64,000 nucleotides of DNA from Paraglaciecola psychrophila 170. GTDB taxonomy: Bacteria; Pseudomonadota; Gammaproteobacteria; Enterobacterales; Alteromonadaceae. Position 1 is the first letter of the stretch. Each line of letters begins with the position of its first letter. The translations under genes and the position numbers were made by a program. Location of the stretch: the NCBI RefSeq assembly GCF_000347635.1, contig NC_020514.1, forward strand, positions 4,402,001 to 4,466,000. The letters run 5' to 3'. Below are positions 36,784 through 44,966 of the stretch, piece after piece. A model generated the notes under the pieces. The model searched no databases. It had not been told where the DNA came from and worked only from the letters and a program-made list of their open reading frames with translations.

Positions 36784-38211
36784 ATGAATACCAATATTAA
36801 GGCTGAGACTAGCGATAAGCTCAAAGCTCACCAAAGCCGCATTGAAAAAGACAGTATGGGATCGCTTGAGGTACCTATTGATGCGCTTTATGGCGCACAA
36901 ACTCAACGCGCTATCAATAATTTTACGGTGAGTGATCTTACTCTGCCTGAAAACTTTATTCGTGCCCTATTGAGCATTAAGCAAAGCGCGGCTTGCACCA
37001 ATGTTAAACTGGCACTTATTCCTCAAGATGTGGGTGAAGCGATAAGCATTGCGGCCAACAAATTGTTGGCGACACCTGATTTAATGTCGCATTTTCCGGT
37101 CGACGTTTTTCAAACTGGCTCGGGTACCAGCACCAATATGAACGCCAATGAAGTGCTGTGTAAACTTGCTAATCAAATGGCTGGTTTGTCGTGCGAGGTG
37201 AGTCCTAACGACCACGTGAATTTTGGCCAAAGCAGCAATGACGTCATTCCTAGCTGCATCCACGTTAGTGCCGCTATTGCTATACATCAACAGTTACTGC
37301 CTGCGCTCGTCAGTACAGTAGAGATAATTAAACACAAAGCGAAATCACTGGACGGCATCTGTAAAACAGGCAGAACTCACTTAATGGATGCCATGCCCAT
37401 TAGGATGGATCAAATGTTAGGCGGTTGGGCGGCCCAGTTGTCTCAGCAAATACTTGTATTGCAACATTTACAACCTAGCTTAACGCAACTCGCGATAGGT
37501 GGCACAGCGGTTGGCACAGGCATTAATACACATCCAAAGTTTGCGCAAATAGTGTGCGATGATTTAAGCGAAAAGACCGGCCTAGCGTTTCGGCCAAACC
37601 CAAACTATTTTGCGGCGATGGGTTCGCAAGATATTGCGGTGAATGTGTCTGGCGCTTTAAAGACAATTGCCGTAGCGCTCATGAAAATATCAAATGATCT
37701 AAGGTGGATGAATTCTGGCCCACTTGCCGGCTTAGGCGAAATAGCGCTGCCGGCATTGCAACCCGGTTCTTCTATTATGCCAGGTAAGGTCAATCCTGTT
37801 GTGCCGGAGTCGGTTGCTATGGCGGCGGCACAGGTAATCGGCAATGATGTAGCCATCAGTATTGGCGGGCAGTCAGGTAACTTTGAACTCAATGTTATGC
37901 TTCCTATGATTGCGCATAACTTGTTGTCGAGCATTGACTTAATGAGCAACAGTTTGATTATGCTGGCAGAAAAAGCGATACAAGGCTTTAGTATCAATCA
38001 AGCTAATTTGGATAAAGCACTCGATAAAAACCCCATTTTAGTGACCGCGCTTAACCCAATCATCGGCTACGCGAAAGCGGCTGACATTGCTAAAAGAGCT
38101 TATAAAGAAAGTCGTCCCATTGTCGACGTTGCACAACAAATGACGGATATTTCACGCGACGAGTTACTCATTCTTCTTAAACCATTAACCCTCACCAAGG
38201 GAGGACTCTAA
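36784..38211 (+). CDS. fumC: Class II fumarase FumC (iron-independent)
   Basis: Fumarase C interconverts fumarate and malate without an iron-sulfur cluster. It therefore replaces FumA/B under iron limitation or oxidative stress. Hallmarks are TGSGTSTNMNANEV, NFGQSSNDVIPS, GRTHLMDAMPIRM with the catalytic His region, and the superfamily signature GSSIMPGKVNP. The length of 475 residues is slightly more than the usual 463, from an N-terminal extension of about 20 residues (MNTNIKAETSDKLKAHQSR). It follows the FagA-like gene by 34 bases, presumably in the same Fur-controlled unit as the HugZ-like gene. Confidence 0.95.
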   Translation: MNTNIKAETSDKLKAHQSRIEKDSMGSLEVPIDALYGAQTQRAINNFTVSDLTLPENFIRALLSIKQSAACTNVKLALIPQDVGEAISIAANKLLATPDLMSHFPVDVFQTGSGTSTNMNANEVLCKLANQMAGLSCEVSPNDHVNFGQSSNDVIPSCIHVSAAIAIHQQLLPALVSTVEIIKHKAKSLDGICKTGRTHLMDAMPIRMDQMLGGWAAQLSQQILVLQHLQPSLTQLAIGGTAVGTGINTHPKFAQIVCDDLSEKTGLAFRPNPNYFAAMGSQDIAVNVSGALKTIAVALMKISNDLRWMNSGPLAGLGEIALPALQPGSSIMPGKVNPVVPESVAMAAAQVIGNDVAISIGGQSGNFELNVMLPMIAHNLLSSIDLMSNSLIMLAEKAIQGFSINQANLDKALDKNPILVTALNPIIGYAKAADIAKRAYKESRPIVDVAQQMTDISRDELLILLKPLTLTKGGL

Positions 38212-38454
38212 TATGCTCCTTATCTTATCGCCATGAATTTACTGGTGCGTGGCAGCACGAAACTAACGTTTCAAGTTAACTAATAATTTTCATGCCATTC
38301 TTTGCAAAGCACACACCATTGTTGACAGTGAAAAATACGATTCACACAAGGGTAAGCACCAAATAGAAGCAATGCTGATAGCGTTTATTAAGCTGTCAAA
38401 CTACGTTTTTTAGGCACCATAAAAGGCTATTTACAAGGGTTAACAAGATACTAC

Positions 38455-38754
38455 TTAACGTTTGTTTGCAATTTTCAGGAGCACTAGTCCAGCAATATTT
38501 TTTTGGGTTACAAAACCCAATTCCTGACTGCTCGTGCTTTGAGGGTTGTCGCCGACTAACCAATAACTTCGATTATCGCTAATCTGTTGGATACATTTGA
38601 TGCGTTTAATAATGGTCTGGTACTTAGGGTGATTGACGACGACCACCTGACTTTCTGTGAATCTAAAAAGTGGCCAGGTTAAGCACAATACATAGTCACC
38701 TTGATAAAAAGTGGGTGTCATACTGGCACCCACTACTTTATAAAATCGTAACAT
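38455..38754 (-). CDS. sodX: SodX, nickel-superoxide-dismutase maturation protease (S26 signal-peptidase family)
   Basis: A 99-residue S26-type serine peptidase. The catalytic Ser11 is in GASMTP and the Lys50 in TIIKRIK, followed by the GDNPQSTSSQELGFV box. It lacks an N-terminal membrane anchor, as do the small SodX proteases that cut the leader from pro-SodN to expose His1. It follows sodN by 42 bases. Its start region is a triplicated 16-bp repeat, each copy with an ATG; only the last ATG (38754) opens the full frame. Confidence 0.88.
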   Translation of the reverse strand: MLRFYKVVGASMTPTFYQGDYVLCLTWPLFRFTESQVVVVNHPKYQTIIKRIKCIQQISDNRSYWLVGDNPQSTSSQELGFVTQKNIAGLVLLKIANKR

Positions 38755-38789
38755 TATAAAATCGTAACATTATAAAATCGCAACATTGG
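38739..38789 (-). repeat. Three tandem 16-bp repeats, each carrying a start codon
   Basis: On the minus strand AATGTTACGATTTTAT occurs three times (the first with G in place of A), placing ATGs at 38786, 38770 and 38754. The first two open 10-codon mini-frames that stop at TAA, and the third is sodX. The repeat fills most of the sodN-sodX gap. Confidence 0.9.
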
Positions 38790-38796
38790 TAGCTAT

Positions 38797-39303
38797 CTAA
38801 TGTTGGCTAAGCCTTGGATACACTACCTTTTCGCTGGGTGGATACGGACATGTTGCCGTGTAGGTCGACAAATTCTTACTGCGCCAAAAACTATCTGCAA
38901 ATTCATTCACTAAGCTTAGCAACTGCTCTGCCTTGTCACGCACAATATGTTGTTTACACGCTGATGCAGTTAACATAATTTCATGCACTAAAGAATGTGT
39001 ATTGGGAAACTGCTCTAATTGTGGTGCCTTAAAATAGTCTCCCCAAATCACCCGGATCTCTTCTTTAACGTTATTAGCATGCATTTCTTTTTCTCGCGTT
39101 AAGCGGCTTAGCTGTGAATATTCGGCGGCCGTAAGCTGCGGTTTATCACTTAATTCTGTTATCAGGTCTATAAAGCGCAGCACACTTAAGCAAGATACCT
39201 GCGCTACAATAGGATCATAAATTTTGCACGGAATATCGCAGTGCGCTGCCGCCGAGGCTATTCCAAATTTATTGTCGAATGCGTGAATTAAGCCAGCAAT
39301 CAT
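38797..39303 (-). CDS. sodN: Nickel-containing superoxide dismutase (SodN)
   Basis: SodN disproportionates superoxide with a nickel ion instead of iron or manganese. A 20-residue leader ends SAAA. It is followed by the nickel-hook HCDIPCKIYDP (residues 21-31), in which His1, Cys2 and Cys6 of the mature protein are ligands. The helical body has EKEMHANNVKEEIRVIWGDYFKAPQLEQFPNTH, matching the Streptomyces enzyme's LAKHHVSVLWSDYFKPPH region. The C terminus is longer than usual by about 20 residues (from TYTATCPYP). The ATG overlaps the stop of the preceding small gene. Confidence 0.93.
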   Translation of the reverse strand: MIAGLIHAFDNKFGIASAAAHCDIPCKIYDPIVAQVSCLSVLRFIDLITELSDKPQLTAAEYSQLSRLTREKEMHANNVKEEIRVIWGDYFKAPQLEQFPNTHSLVHEIMLTASACKQHIVRDKAEQLLSLVNEFADSFWRSKNLSTYTATCPYPPSEKVVYPRLSQH

Positions 39304-39521
39304 ATATGTTCCTTATTGGTGTTATTGCGTTTTTTAATCATTACTTTTGTTAGCAGAAATACGCCGGTGCTAAGTAGTGCAAATAGCGACACATAATAGG
39401 CTGTATGTAAAAAATCGCTGCTCCAATGGCTGTGCTCATGGCCAGGGTGAGAGAACGAATAAAAACTAGGGCTTAGTAGCAGGGTAAATATTACACATTG
39501 GATAATAGGTTTCATGGTCAT
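39300..39521 (-). CDS. Small His-rich membrane protein in the sodN operon
   Basis: A 73-residue protein. The signal-like helix ends FYSFS, then the mature N terminus reads HPGHEHSHW, then one transmembrane helix (about 42-60) and a basic tail. The HPGHEH motif resembles the start of HupE/UreJ nickel transporters, but the rest of that transporter is absent. Overlap with sodN (4 bases) implies co-translation. It may bind nickel in the periplasm or help a permease; this is inference. No family name is known to me. Confidence 0.65.
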   Translation of the reverse strand: MTMKPIIQCVIFTLLLSPSFYSFSHPGHEHSHWSSDFLHTAYYVSLFALLSTGVFLLTKVMIKKRNNTNKEHI

Positions 39522-39564
39522 TCCTTATTGTGGTTAAATAAACGGTAAAGTCTTCAAACAGAGA

Positions 39565-40014
39565 TTAATTTGACTGCTTCGTGGTTAAACTGTTGAGTTG
39601 ACATGGATGTTTTAGTGAAAGGCTATCGTGATGCAGATGTCTAAATTGGAGTAAGGCAAAATTGGCTTTGCTCTTACCCCGTCTTAATGCTTCTTTTTGC
39701 TCCTCAGATTGCTCGTTGAGCAATAGGGCATTAATAATGTTGTAGGCTTTAGTTAACTCGTTCTCACTTAAGGCATGTTCATTTTGTTGGGTATATAATT
39801 CAGCTAAGTTATGAAAGCTAGCGAGTAGTGCAGCAACCGCTGCTTTTCCTGAATTGAGCATATTGATAAGCATAATCGCTTCGCAAATCGCGATTTCATA
39901 ATGCTCAATAGAATCCATAATTTGATTTTTTTCGAAATATGAATTACCTGCTAAAGTATGGTATTTCCAAGACATAAAATGCGGGTCTTGGTTAATATTT
40001 TTATCCTGTTGCAT
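39565..40014 (-). CDS. Helical-repeat (TPR-like) small protein, copy 2
   Basis: An all-helical protein with SYFEKNQIMDSIEHYEIAICEAIML and SFHNLAELYTQQNEHALSENELTKAYNIINALL, a two-repeat tetratricopeptide pattern similar to the protein at 25261. The ATG at 40014 has GGAGAG 7 bases upstream; an earlier in-frame ATG (40041) adds nine unlikely residues. It leads the minus-strand unit with the His-rich protein, sodN and sodX, and may match the orfX position of Pseudomonas fumC-sodA operons. Function unknown. Confidence 0.6.
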   Translation of the reverse strand: MQQDKNINQDPHFMSWKYHTLAGNSYFEKNQIMDSIEHYEIAICEAIMLINMLNSGKAAVAALLASFHNLAELYTQQNEHALSENELTKAYNIINALLLNEQSEEQKEALRRGKSKANFALLQFRHLHHDSLSLKHPCQLNSLTTKQSN

Positions 40015-40261
40015 GCAATCTCTCCAGTAACAAAACAGCACAAATTAACTATGAATATAATAACGTAAATTATTTTGCCTCAAAGCACCTTCGCAGGAAA
40101 ATAGAGACGGTTACTGTAATGCTCGAAGCGTTATTCAAAATTTGTTTAAGCCACGTTGCCGTGCCAGGTATATTCCAATTTAAGTTCAAGTATGGGGGTA
40201 TGTAGAAGTCATATTATGATAGTCGACACAGTAGAATTTATAGTTCTGCCATGTCGTCTGC

Positions 40262-40714
40262 CTACTCAGCTATCGTGAATGTACCTTTCATCATTGCAAA
40301 ATGTCCTACAAAAGAACAAAAGAAAGTGTAGTCACCACCTACCTTCAGATCACTAAGATTGAATGAAACACTGTCACTTTCGCCTCCTCCAATAATTTTT
40401 GTATTGGCGATGACTCTAATGTCGGCAGGTTTCAAATATTGATTTTCAAGTCCAGCGCTCCATCCTTCTTGTGCTGCCCCTTGAGCATTTTCGGTGGCAG
40501 AAAGCACCCAGTTATGGCCCATCGCATTTCGAGGAAGTGAGCCTGTGTGGGTTAAATTAATCGTCACTGTTTTGCAGACTGCTGCAGACACTGTCAGTGC
40601 TGCAGGAACAAAATTCATATTGTCACCTACTTGAACTTCAATGTTGCAAGAGTTTGCATATACGTCAGAGGAAATGAGTGTTATTAGCAAACATCCATAA
40701 TATAAAAATTTCAT
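40262..40714 (-). CDS. azu: Azurin (blue copper protein)
   Basis: A periplasmic type 1 copper electron carrier. The signal peptide ends VYA. The mature protein has the azurin disulfide cysteines (CNIEVQVGD, VCKTVT) and the copper ligands in GHNWVLS (His46) and FFCSFVGHFAMMKGT (Cys112, His117, Met121). MGHNWVLS and DYLKPDD-like YLKPAD are azurin-specific. A Fur-like box lies directly upstream, suggesting copper replaces iron cytochromes when iron is short. It stands alone. Confidence 0.95.
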   Translation of the reverse strand: MKFLYYGCLLITLISSDVYANSCNIEVQVGDNMNFVPAALTVSAAVCKTVTINLTHTGSLPRNAMGHNWVLSATENAQGAAQEGWSAGLENQYLKPADIRVIANTKIIGGGESDSVSFNLSDLKVGGDYTFFCSFVGHFAMMKGTFTIAE

Positions 40715-40759
40715 ATTTTTACCCTTTATAAAAATTCATGATGACATTAAAATCCACTA

Positions 40760-40790
40760 AATGCAAATGATAACAATTACTATTTGCATT
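40760..40790. promoter_or_regulatory. Fur box upstream of azurin
   Basis: AATGCAAAT and ATTTGCATT are perfect outer arms around a 13-base core that fits 11 of 14 Fur positions. It lies about 45 bases before the azurin start. Confidence 0.6.
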
Positions 40791-40984
40791 GAGTTTTATT
40801 TGTTTTTCGTTTCAAAATAGAGCGGAATAAGCGTTTATTTGCGTAATAAAATGTACCTTATGTCATCAAATTGTTCGCCCAAAAATAAGATCTACACACA
40901 TCAAATTTAATAACAAATATGCGATAAAAAATCGGACTATATTCACATACAGCCCGTTGCTTAATATCGTCTATCTTTATGTGC

Positions 40985-43159
40985 TTAAAACGTCATTTTT
41001 ACAGCCAACCCGATCATTCTAGGTGAAGCCAAAGGCGCATAGAAATTACCATCATCTCCAAATAGAAAGTTCTGGTATGCCTGTCCCGCTGCATATCGTT
41101 GGTTACTTATATTTTCCACATTTATTGACACTGACCATTTATCTGTTTCATAGCCTGCTGACAGCCCACCAATATATTGCATATCTCTGACCGCAGTTCC
41201 TTCTGGATTAAGTGGCGTTTTTCCGATTGCTTGCAAGTCTGCTTGCACATACCAATGGTCTGTGAATCGGTAAATCAGGCCTAGATAGGCATCAAATTTC
41301 GGTATTAAGTAGACACTATTACCTTTCAGGTTTTGAGTAGAAGTAAATGGATAATCCTTGTACTGGGCATCGGTGTAACCAAACCCTAAATTAATGGAGA
41401 GCTTTTTAGTCAGATATCCAGACAGTTCAGCCTCCAAACCTTGGCTTTTTATTGCTGCATCTGAGCTAATCAGATTGGTTGATAAAACTCGACCTTCAGC
41501 ATCGGTTAAAATACGATTCTCCTGCCAAGTGTTAGCATCGATATAAAATGCCGCGACAGAAAAGAATAATTTGTTCTGGAATAGATACCCTTTGCTGCCT
41601 ATTTCGTAAGACCAGAGTTGCTCTTTGTCATAACTGCCAAATTCATTTGCAATGTCAGCGCCATTACCAGCTACAACTAGGTTGTAATTGCCAGGTAGGT
41701 AACCTTTGGTCATTGTGGTGTAAACACTCAGCTCATTATCAAATACATAACTTAGAGAGAATTTAGGAATAAGAGTTTTATCCTGCTCACTTTGTGCGAC
41801 TTCAGGAAAACCAAACACACCGAGTGCGCCCAAATCCAGTTCGCCTGCATCTTGCTCAATCTCACGTGATGCTAATTCGTGGCGAAGACCAAACGTCATG
41901 TTAAGTTGATCCGTCAGAGGATAAATAACCTGTCCGAAAATTGCGGTGTCTTTTGCGTCAAAGCGTTGTTCTGGAGCGGGAGAAAAGTCATCGATGTTAC
42001 CAGGTCCTATTAATGTCGATAATTTACGTGTTCGTTTTTGATAGAGGTAATTAAGGCCAATTACCCATTGAACCACTTCATCATCTGCACTGTTAAAACG
42101 TGTTTCTAGGTTCCAAAAAGTATCTTTTAACTGAGTCCCCCCTGCACTAAAAGCGGCCGCAGTGAGGTCTAAATCAGTACCATAAGATTCATCGTCTCTA
42201 TTACGATAGCTGCTCACCACATGAAAAACGCCGGCATCATAATCTTTTTCTAACGCTAACCCTAACGCCCACTCTTTTGAATTGGTTTGTTTGGGCGCAT
42301 CGTTGGCAATTTCAAAATCACCTACTGTCAGCCCTGCATTAAAAGACTCAGCATACAGTGCGTTATAAGCGTCGATATCCAAGGGGGCAAACTCTTGTTC
42401 ATAAAGACCTGGGGCATCAATTTCGTTATAAATACCTATCATATTCAGTTGTGTATCATCGTTAAATTGATAACGAAGTCTGGTACTTAGGGCTAAATCA
42501 TTAATTTCTCCCTGTTCATCAATAGAGCTAGCGATATTTTTCACATAGCTATCACCATGTTCATATTGAAAATTAAATATGCTGCTTAAATTGGTATTCA
42601 GATTAGCGTAAATATTACCATTTACTTCTTCAGTGCTGCGTCCTTCAAAAGCCTTTAGTTTTAACCCTATCTGCCCACCTTCTTCACCATCAGGCGCTTG
42701 TGAGTTAATAATAATAATTCCGGCATTAACATTAGCGCCGTATAAGGTACTTTGCGGGCCACGTAAAATTTCAATTTGTTCGATATTATTAAGTTGTATC
42801 GTGCCAGGATCACGAAATGGAATACCGTCTACATAAACCGCCACTCGGTTAACGACGAACGGGTTAGATTGAATACCTCGAATAGAAATCGATGTTGGGC
42901 CCACCTGACCAATTTGATTGACCGAGACGTTAGGTGCAACTTTACTTATATCCCTGAGATCTTCAATATTAGCCCTTTTGATGAGTTCACGACTCAATAC
43001 AGTGACCGAATTAGGCGTTTCAAGGATAGTTTGTTTGAGCTTAAAACCATTCACGACAATTTTTTCAATACTCTGTTCTTGGCTTTCAAGGTCAGAAGAC
43101 TGAGCGAGGCTGCTTAGGCTTATAGTGGTGCTGACTAATATAAGTGCTGTTTTGAACAT
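40985..43159 (-). CDS. TonB-dependent siderophore receptor (FyuA-like)
   Basis: A 724-residue outer-membrane receptor. A signal peptide ends SLAQ. The TonB box region reads EKIVVNG, the plug has IEDLRDISKVAPNVSVNQIG and ILRGPQSTLYGANVNAG, and the barrel ends AVKMTF. The plug resembles pesticin/yersiniabactin-type receptors. The neighbouring PchR-like AraC regulator supports a siderophore ligand. A Fur box and a heptanucleotide repeat lie upstream. Confidence 0.88.
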   Translation of the reverse strand: MFKTALILVSTTISLSSLAQSSDLESQEQSIEKIVVNGFKLKQTILETPNSVTVLSRELIKRANIEDLRDISKVAPNVSVNQIGQVGPTSISIRGIQSNPFVVNRVAVYVDGIPFRDPGTIQLNNIEQIEILRGPQSTLYGANVNAGIIIINSQAPDGEEGGQIGLKLKAFEGRSTEEVNGNIYANLNTNLSSIFNFQYEHGDSYVKNIASSIDEQGEINDLALSTRLRYQFNDDTQLNMIGIYNEIDAPGLYEQEFAPLDIDAYNALYAESFNAGLTVGDFEIANDAPKQTNSKEWALGLALEKDYDAGVFHVVSSYRNRDDESYGTDLDLTAAAFSAGGTQLKDTFWNLETRFNSADDEVVQWVIGLNYLYQKRTRKLSTLIGPGNIDDFSPAPEQRFDAKDTAIFGQVIYPLTDQLNMTFGLRHELASREIEQDAGELDLGALGVFGFPEVAQSEQDKTLIPKFSLSYVFDNELSVYTTMTKGYLPGNYNLVVAGNGADIANEFGSYDKEQLWSYEIGSKGYLFQNKLFFSVAAFYIDANTWQENRILTDAEGRVLSTNLISSDAAIKSQGLEAELSGYLTKKLSINLGFGYTDAQYKDYPFTSTQNLKGNSVYLIPKFDAYLGLIYRFTDHWYVQADLQAIGKTPLNPEGTAVRDMQYIGGLSAGYETDKWSVSINVENISNQRYAAGQAYQNFLFGDDGNFYAPLASPRMIGLAVKMTF

Positions 43160-43238
43160 ATATTTCCTTTAGCGCTTCTATTTGCTGTCTTTGTTGAGCT
43201 GGACAATAAACAAAGCAATTGTTGAATGCTGTGAATGT

Positions 43239-43269
43239 TAATAGTTATCATTCTCAATTATAACTATTA
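43239..43269. promoter_or_regulatory. Fur-like palindrome before the siderophore receptor
   Basis: TAATAGTTAT (43239-43248) and ATAACTATTA (43260-43269) are perfect arms around 11 bases containing ATTCTC. It lies about 80 bases before the receptor start. A PchR-like activator might also bind here. Confidence 0.5.
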
Positions 43270-43346
43270 AGTCACAATGATAACTTCAGCAATAGAGTGT
43301 TTTATTTCAGCAATTGGGCAAAGCGCTAGTGTTTATTGATTGTCGG

Positions 43347-43407
43347 TTATTGATTATTGATTATTGATTATTGATTATTGATTATTGATTATTGATTATT
43401 GATTATT
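43347..43407. repeat. Heptanucleotide tandem repeat (about 8.7 copies of TTATTGA)
   Basis: An uninterrupted run of a 7-base unit begins at the stop codon of the AraC gene and ends about 190 bases before the siderophore receptor start. Simple repeats of this length are prone to slippage. Confidence 0.95.
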
Positions 43408-44300
43408 CAAATGACGATCACAGTGCTGGCATTAAAACCATAGTGAGTGTTAAATTTTTCACTAAAATAAGGCAGACTATAGCCAATCCGATAAGCGGTT
43501 TCAGTTACGCTATGTCCTTGTTCAAGCAACATGATTGCTTTCTCCATTCGACGTTCGGTTACATACTCTTGAATAGTACATCCGTAGCTATTTCGAAATG
43601 CTTGGGTAAGTGATCTAACATTGGTCGCAGCTATACTCGCCATTACGGCAAGTGTGGGTACATTTTCAAGATCGGCTTCAATAATGTCCCTAGCCTGCTT
43701 AGCATAACGTGTCACGTTTTTAGCTAATATGAAGTCGTTATTTGTCAGTACCGCCGTAGCAACCGCCATATACTCATACGCTTTTGCTTCCATATATAAC
43801 TCTAACGCTTTGCCTTGAAACCACTGATCAGCACTAGAGCAGAGACGTTTCGCTATATCAAAGGGAATATTAGTTGAAATATTGAGCGGTGCATCGGTTG
43901 CCAACTTAGCTAAAATATCCTGCAATTCTTCAGACTGTAAAGTAGCGATGTCAGAGAAATGTAAACCACCGGAAAATACCCGCCCTTTGCCTATTCGCGT
44001 AGTGACATTTTCATCAAAACCTGCAGGACATTGAAGGATTTGCAACGACGCTCCGCAAGTCTGAATTTGACCGAGCGAAAGGGACTGAAACTGCATATTC
44101 GCAAAGCCAGATCCAATATGCAGACCTTCCGGCACTTTGGTGTTGTATGTAGTGTCAGTGTTTAAATGATGCTGACTTGACCAAAGTTCGCCAAATCGTG
44201 TAGTGCCGTTTTCAAATGCCTTATTTTCAGGTGAAATAAGGTCATCTATTTGTTTGAGTTTGCATGTCGGCATAAACCGTACTGATCTCTTTTTATTCAT
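43407..44300 (-). CDS. AraC-family regulator, PchR-like
   Basis: The C-terminal 100 residues form the double helix-turn-helix of AraC proteins (IAATNVRSLTQAFRNSYGCTIQEYVTERRMEKAIMLLEQ and SVTETAYRIGYSLPYFSEKFNTHYG). The N-terminal part (about 1-190) resembles ligand-binding regions of PchR-type siderophore regulators. It is upstream of, and in line with, the siderophore receptor gene, which it presumably activates when the siderophore is present. The stop codon abuts the heptanucleotide repeat. AATGCAAATAATAAC at about 44431 may be a weak Fur site. Confidence 0.8.
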   Translation of the reverse strand: MNKKRSVRFMPTCKLKQIDDLISPENKAFENGTTRFGELWSSQHHLNTDTTYNTKVPEGLHIGSGFANMQFQSLSLGQIQTCGASLQILQCPAGFDENVTTRIGKGRVFSGGLHFSDIATLQSEELQDILAKLATDAPLNISTNIPFDIAKRLCSSADQWFQGKALELYMEAKAYEYMAVATAVLTNNDFILAKNVTRYAKQARDIIEADLENVPTLAVMASIAATNVRSLTQAFRNSYGCTIQEYVTERRMEKAIMLLEQGHSVTETAYRIGYSLPYFSEKFNTHYGFNASTVIVI

Positions 44301-44763
44301 TTATATTCTGACACTCCGAAGGTTTAGTTCCTTTTGATTAAAGTTTGAAACCTGTGGTTTTAAAAATAGACCTGATACTGACACCCATCAGTTGTTGATA
44401 GGCGAGGTGTAAAATATAGATCGCATCTTAATGCAAATAATAACAATGGGTGATTACACTGATAATTAGGTGCTTAATCGATCAGGATCATGAATTATCA
44501 GGGTCAAAACAAGGTTAAAAAATTTGTATCGTTGTGCGTTATTACTTATTAAAAACCGTCATTTTAATTAATGTAAGTTTATATTTGCTCTGTATGGGTA
44601 TTTTATTTTTCCAAAAAAGTGAATGTAAAAAGAAAAATAATTGGAACTTAACTACGCATACACCATAAATAATCGAACTTTTTCGCTCTGGTGATGTTAT
44701 CGAAATCTCTTATTAATAAAATATATACTGCAGCAGTAGATGGCGCTCAAACACGTGCTGGAA
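44301..44763. other. AT-rich non-coding region
   Basis: No coding region is seen. It contains the likely promoter of the AraC-family gene (near 44430) and no clear terminator. Confidence 0.4.
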
Positions 44764-44770
44764 ATTTTTT

Positions 44771-44873
44771 CAATCCACAGCATCACTACTATTCGGTTAG
44801 TGTTGAGCAGGTACCCTCGGAGAATACCTGCCCATAGAGCGATGTTAGGCAAAGACCAGTCCACCTAACATAA
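44771..44873 (-). ncRNA. Candidate Fur-repressed small RNA
   Basis: Downstream (minus strand) of a perfect Fur box and a TTGATA/TTAATA promoter, three stem-loops are stacked. They are ATGTTAGG with CCTAACAT (44842-44871), GCAGGTA with TACCTGC (44807-44831), and CACTA with TAGTG (about 44786-44803). No protein gene begins for about 570 bases. I see no clear terminator, so the 3' end is a guess. It is tentative. Confidence 0.3.
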
Positions 44874-44879
44874 CAAATA

Positions 44880-44907
44880 TATTAATCTAAATGATAATGA
44901 TTATCAA
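44880..44907 (-). promoter_or_regulatory. Perfect Fur box overlapping a promoter
   Basis: TGATAATGATTATCA at 44892-44906 matches the 7-1-7 Fur consensus at every position. On the minus strand TTGATA (44907-44902) and TTAATA (44885-44880), 16 bases apart, form a promoter that the box would block. Confidence 0.75.
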
Positions 44908-44966
44908 TAGTATTTTTAGATATATTACAAAATCAAAAAACGTTTCGATATATTCAGATCGTAAAA

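Noticed and set aside
40042..40261. A Fur box before the sodN operon
   Set aside because: The AT-rich sequence near 40050-40075 matches too few Fur positions to claim.
43347..43407. CRISPR-like array
   Set aside because: The unit is only 7 bases with no spacers; it is a simple tandem repeat.
44740..44871. Possible integron attC site (GTTAGGC and ACCTAAC motifs) near the orphan Fur box
   Set aside because: The core motifs occur in the wrong order and are only 12 bases apart. No integrase or cassette is nearby. They fit a simple hairpin better.
44740..44871. A 42-codon plus-strand frame starting MALKHVLEIF
   Set aside because: No ribosome binding site and no recognisable motif; it lies antisense to the candidate RNA hairpins.
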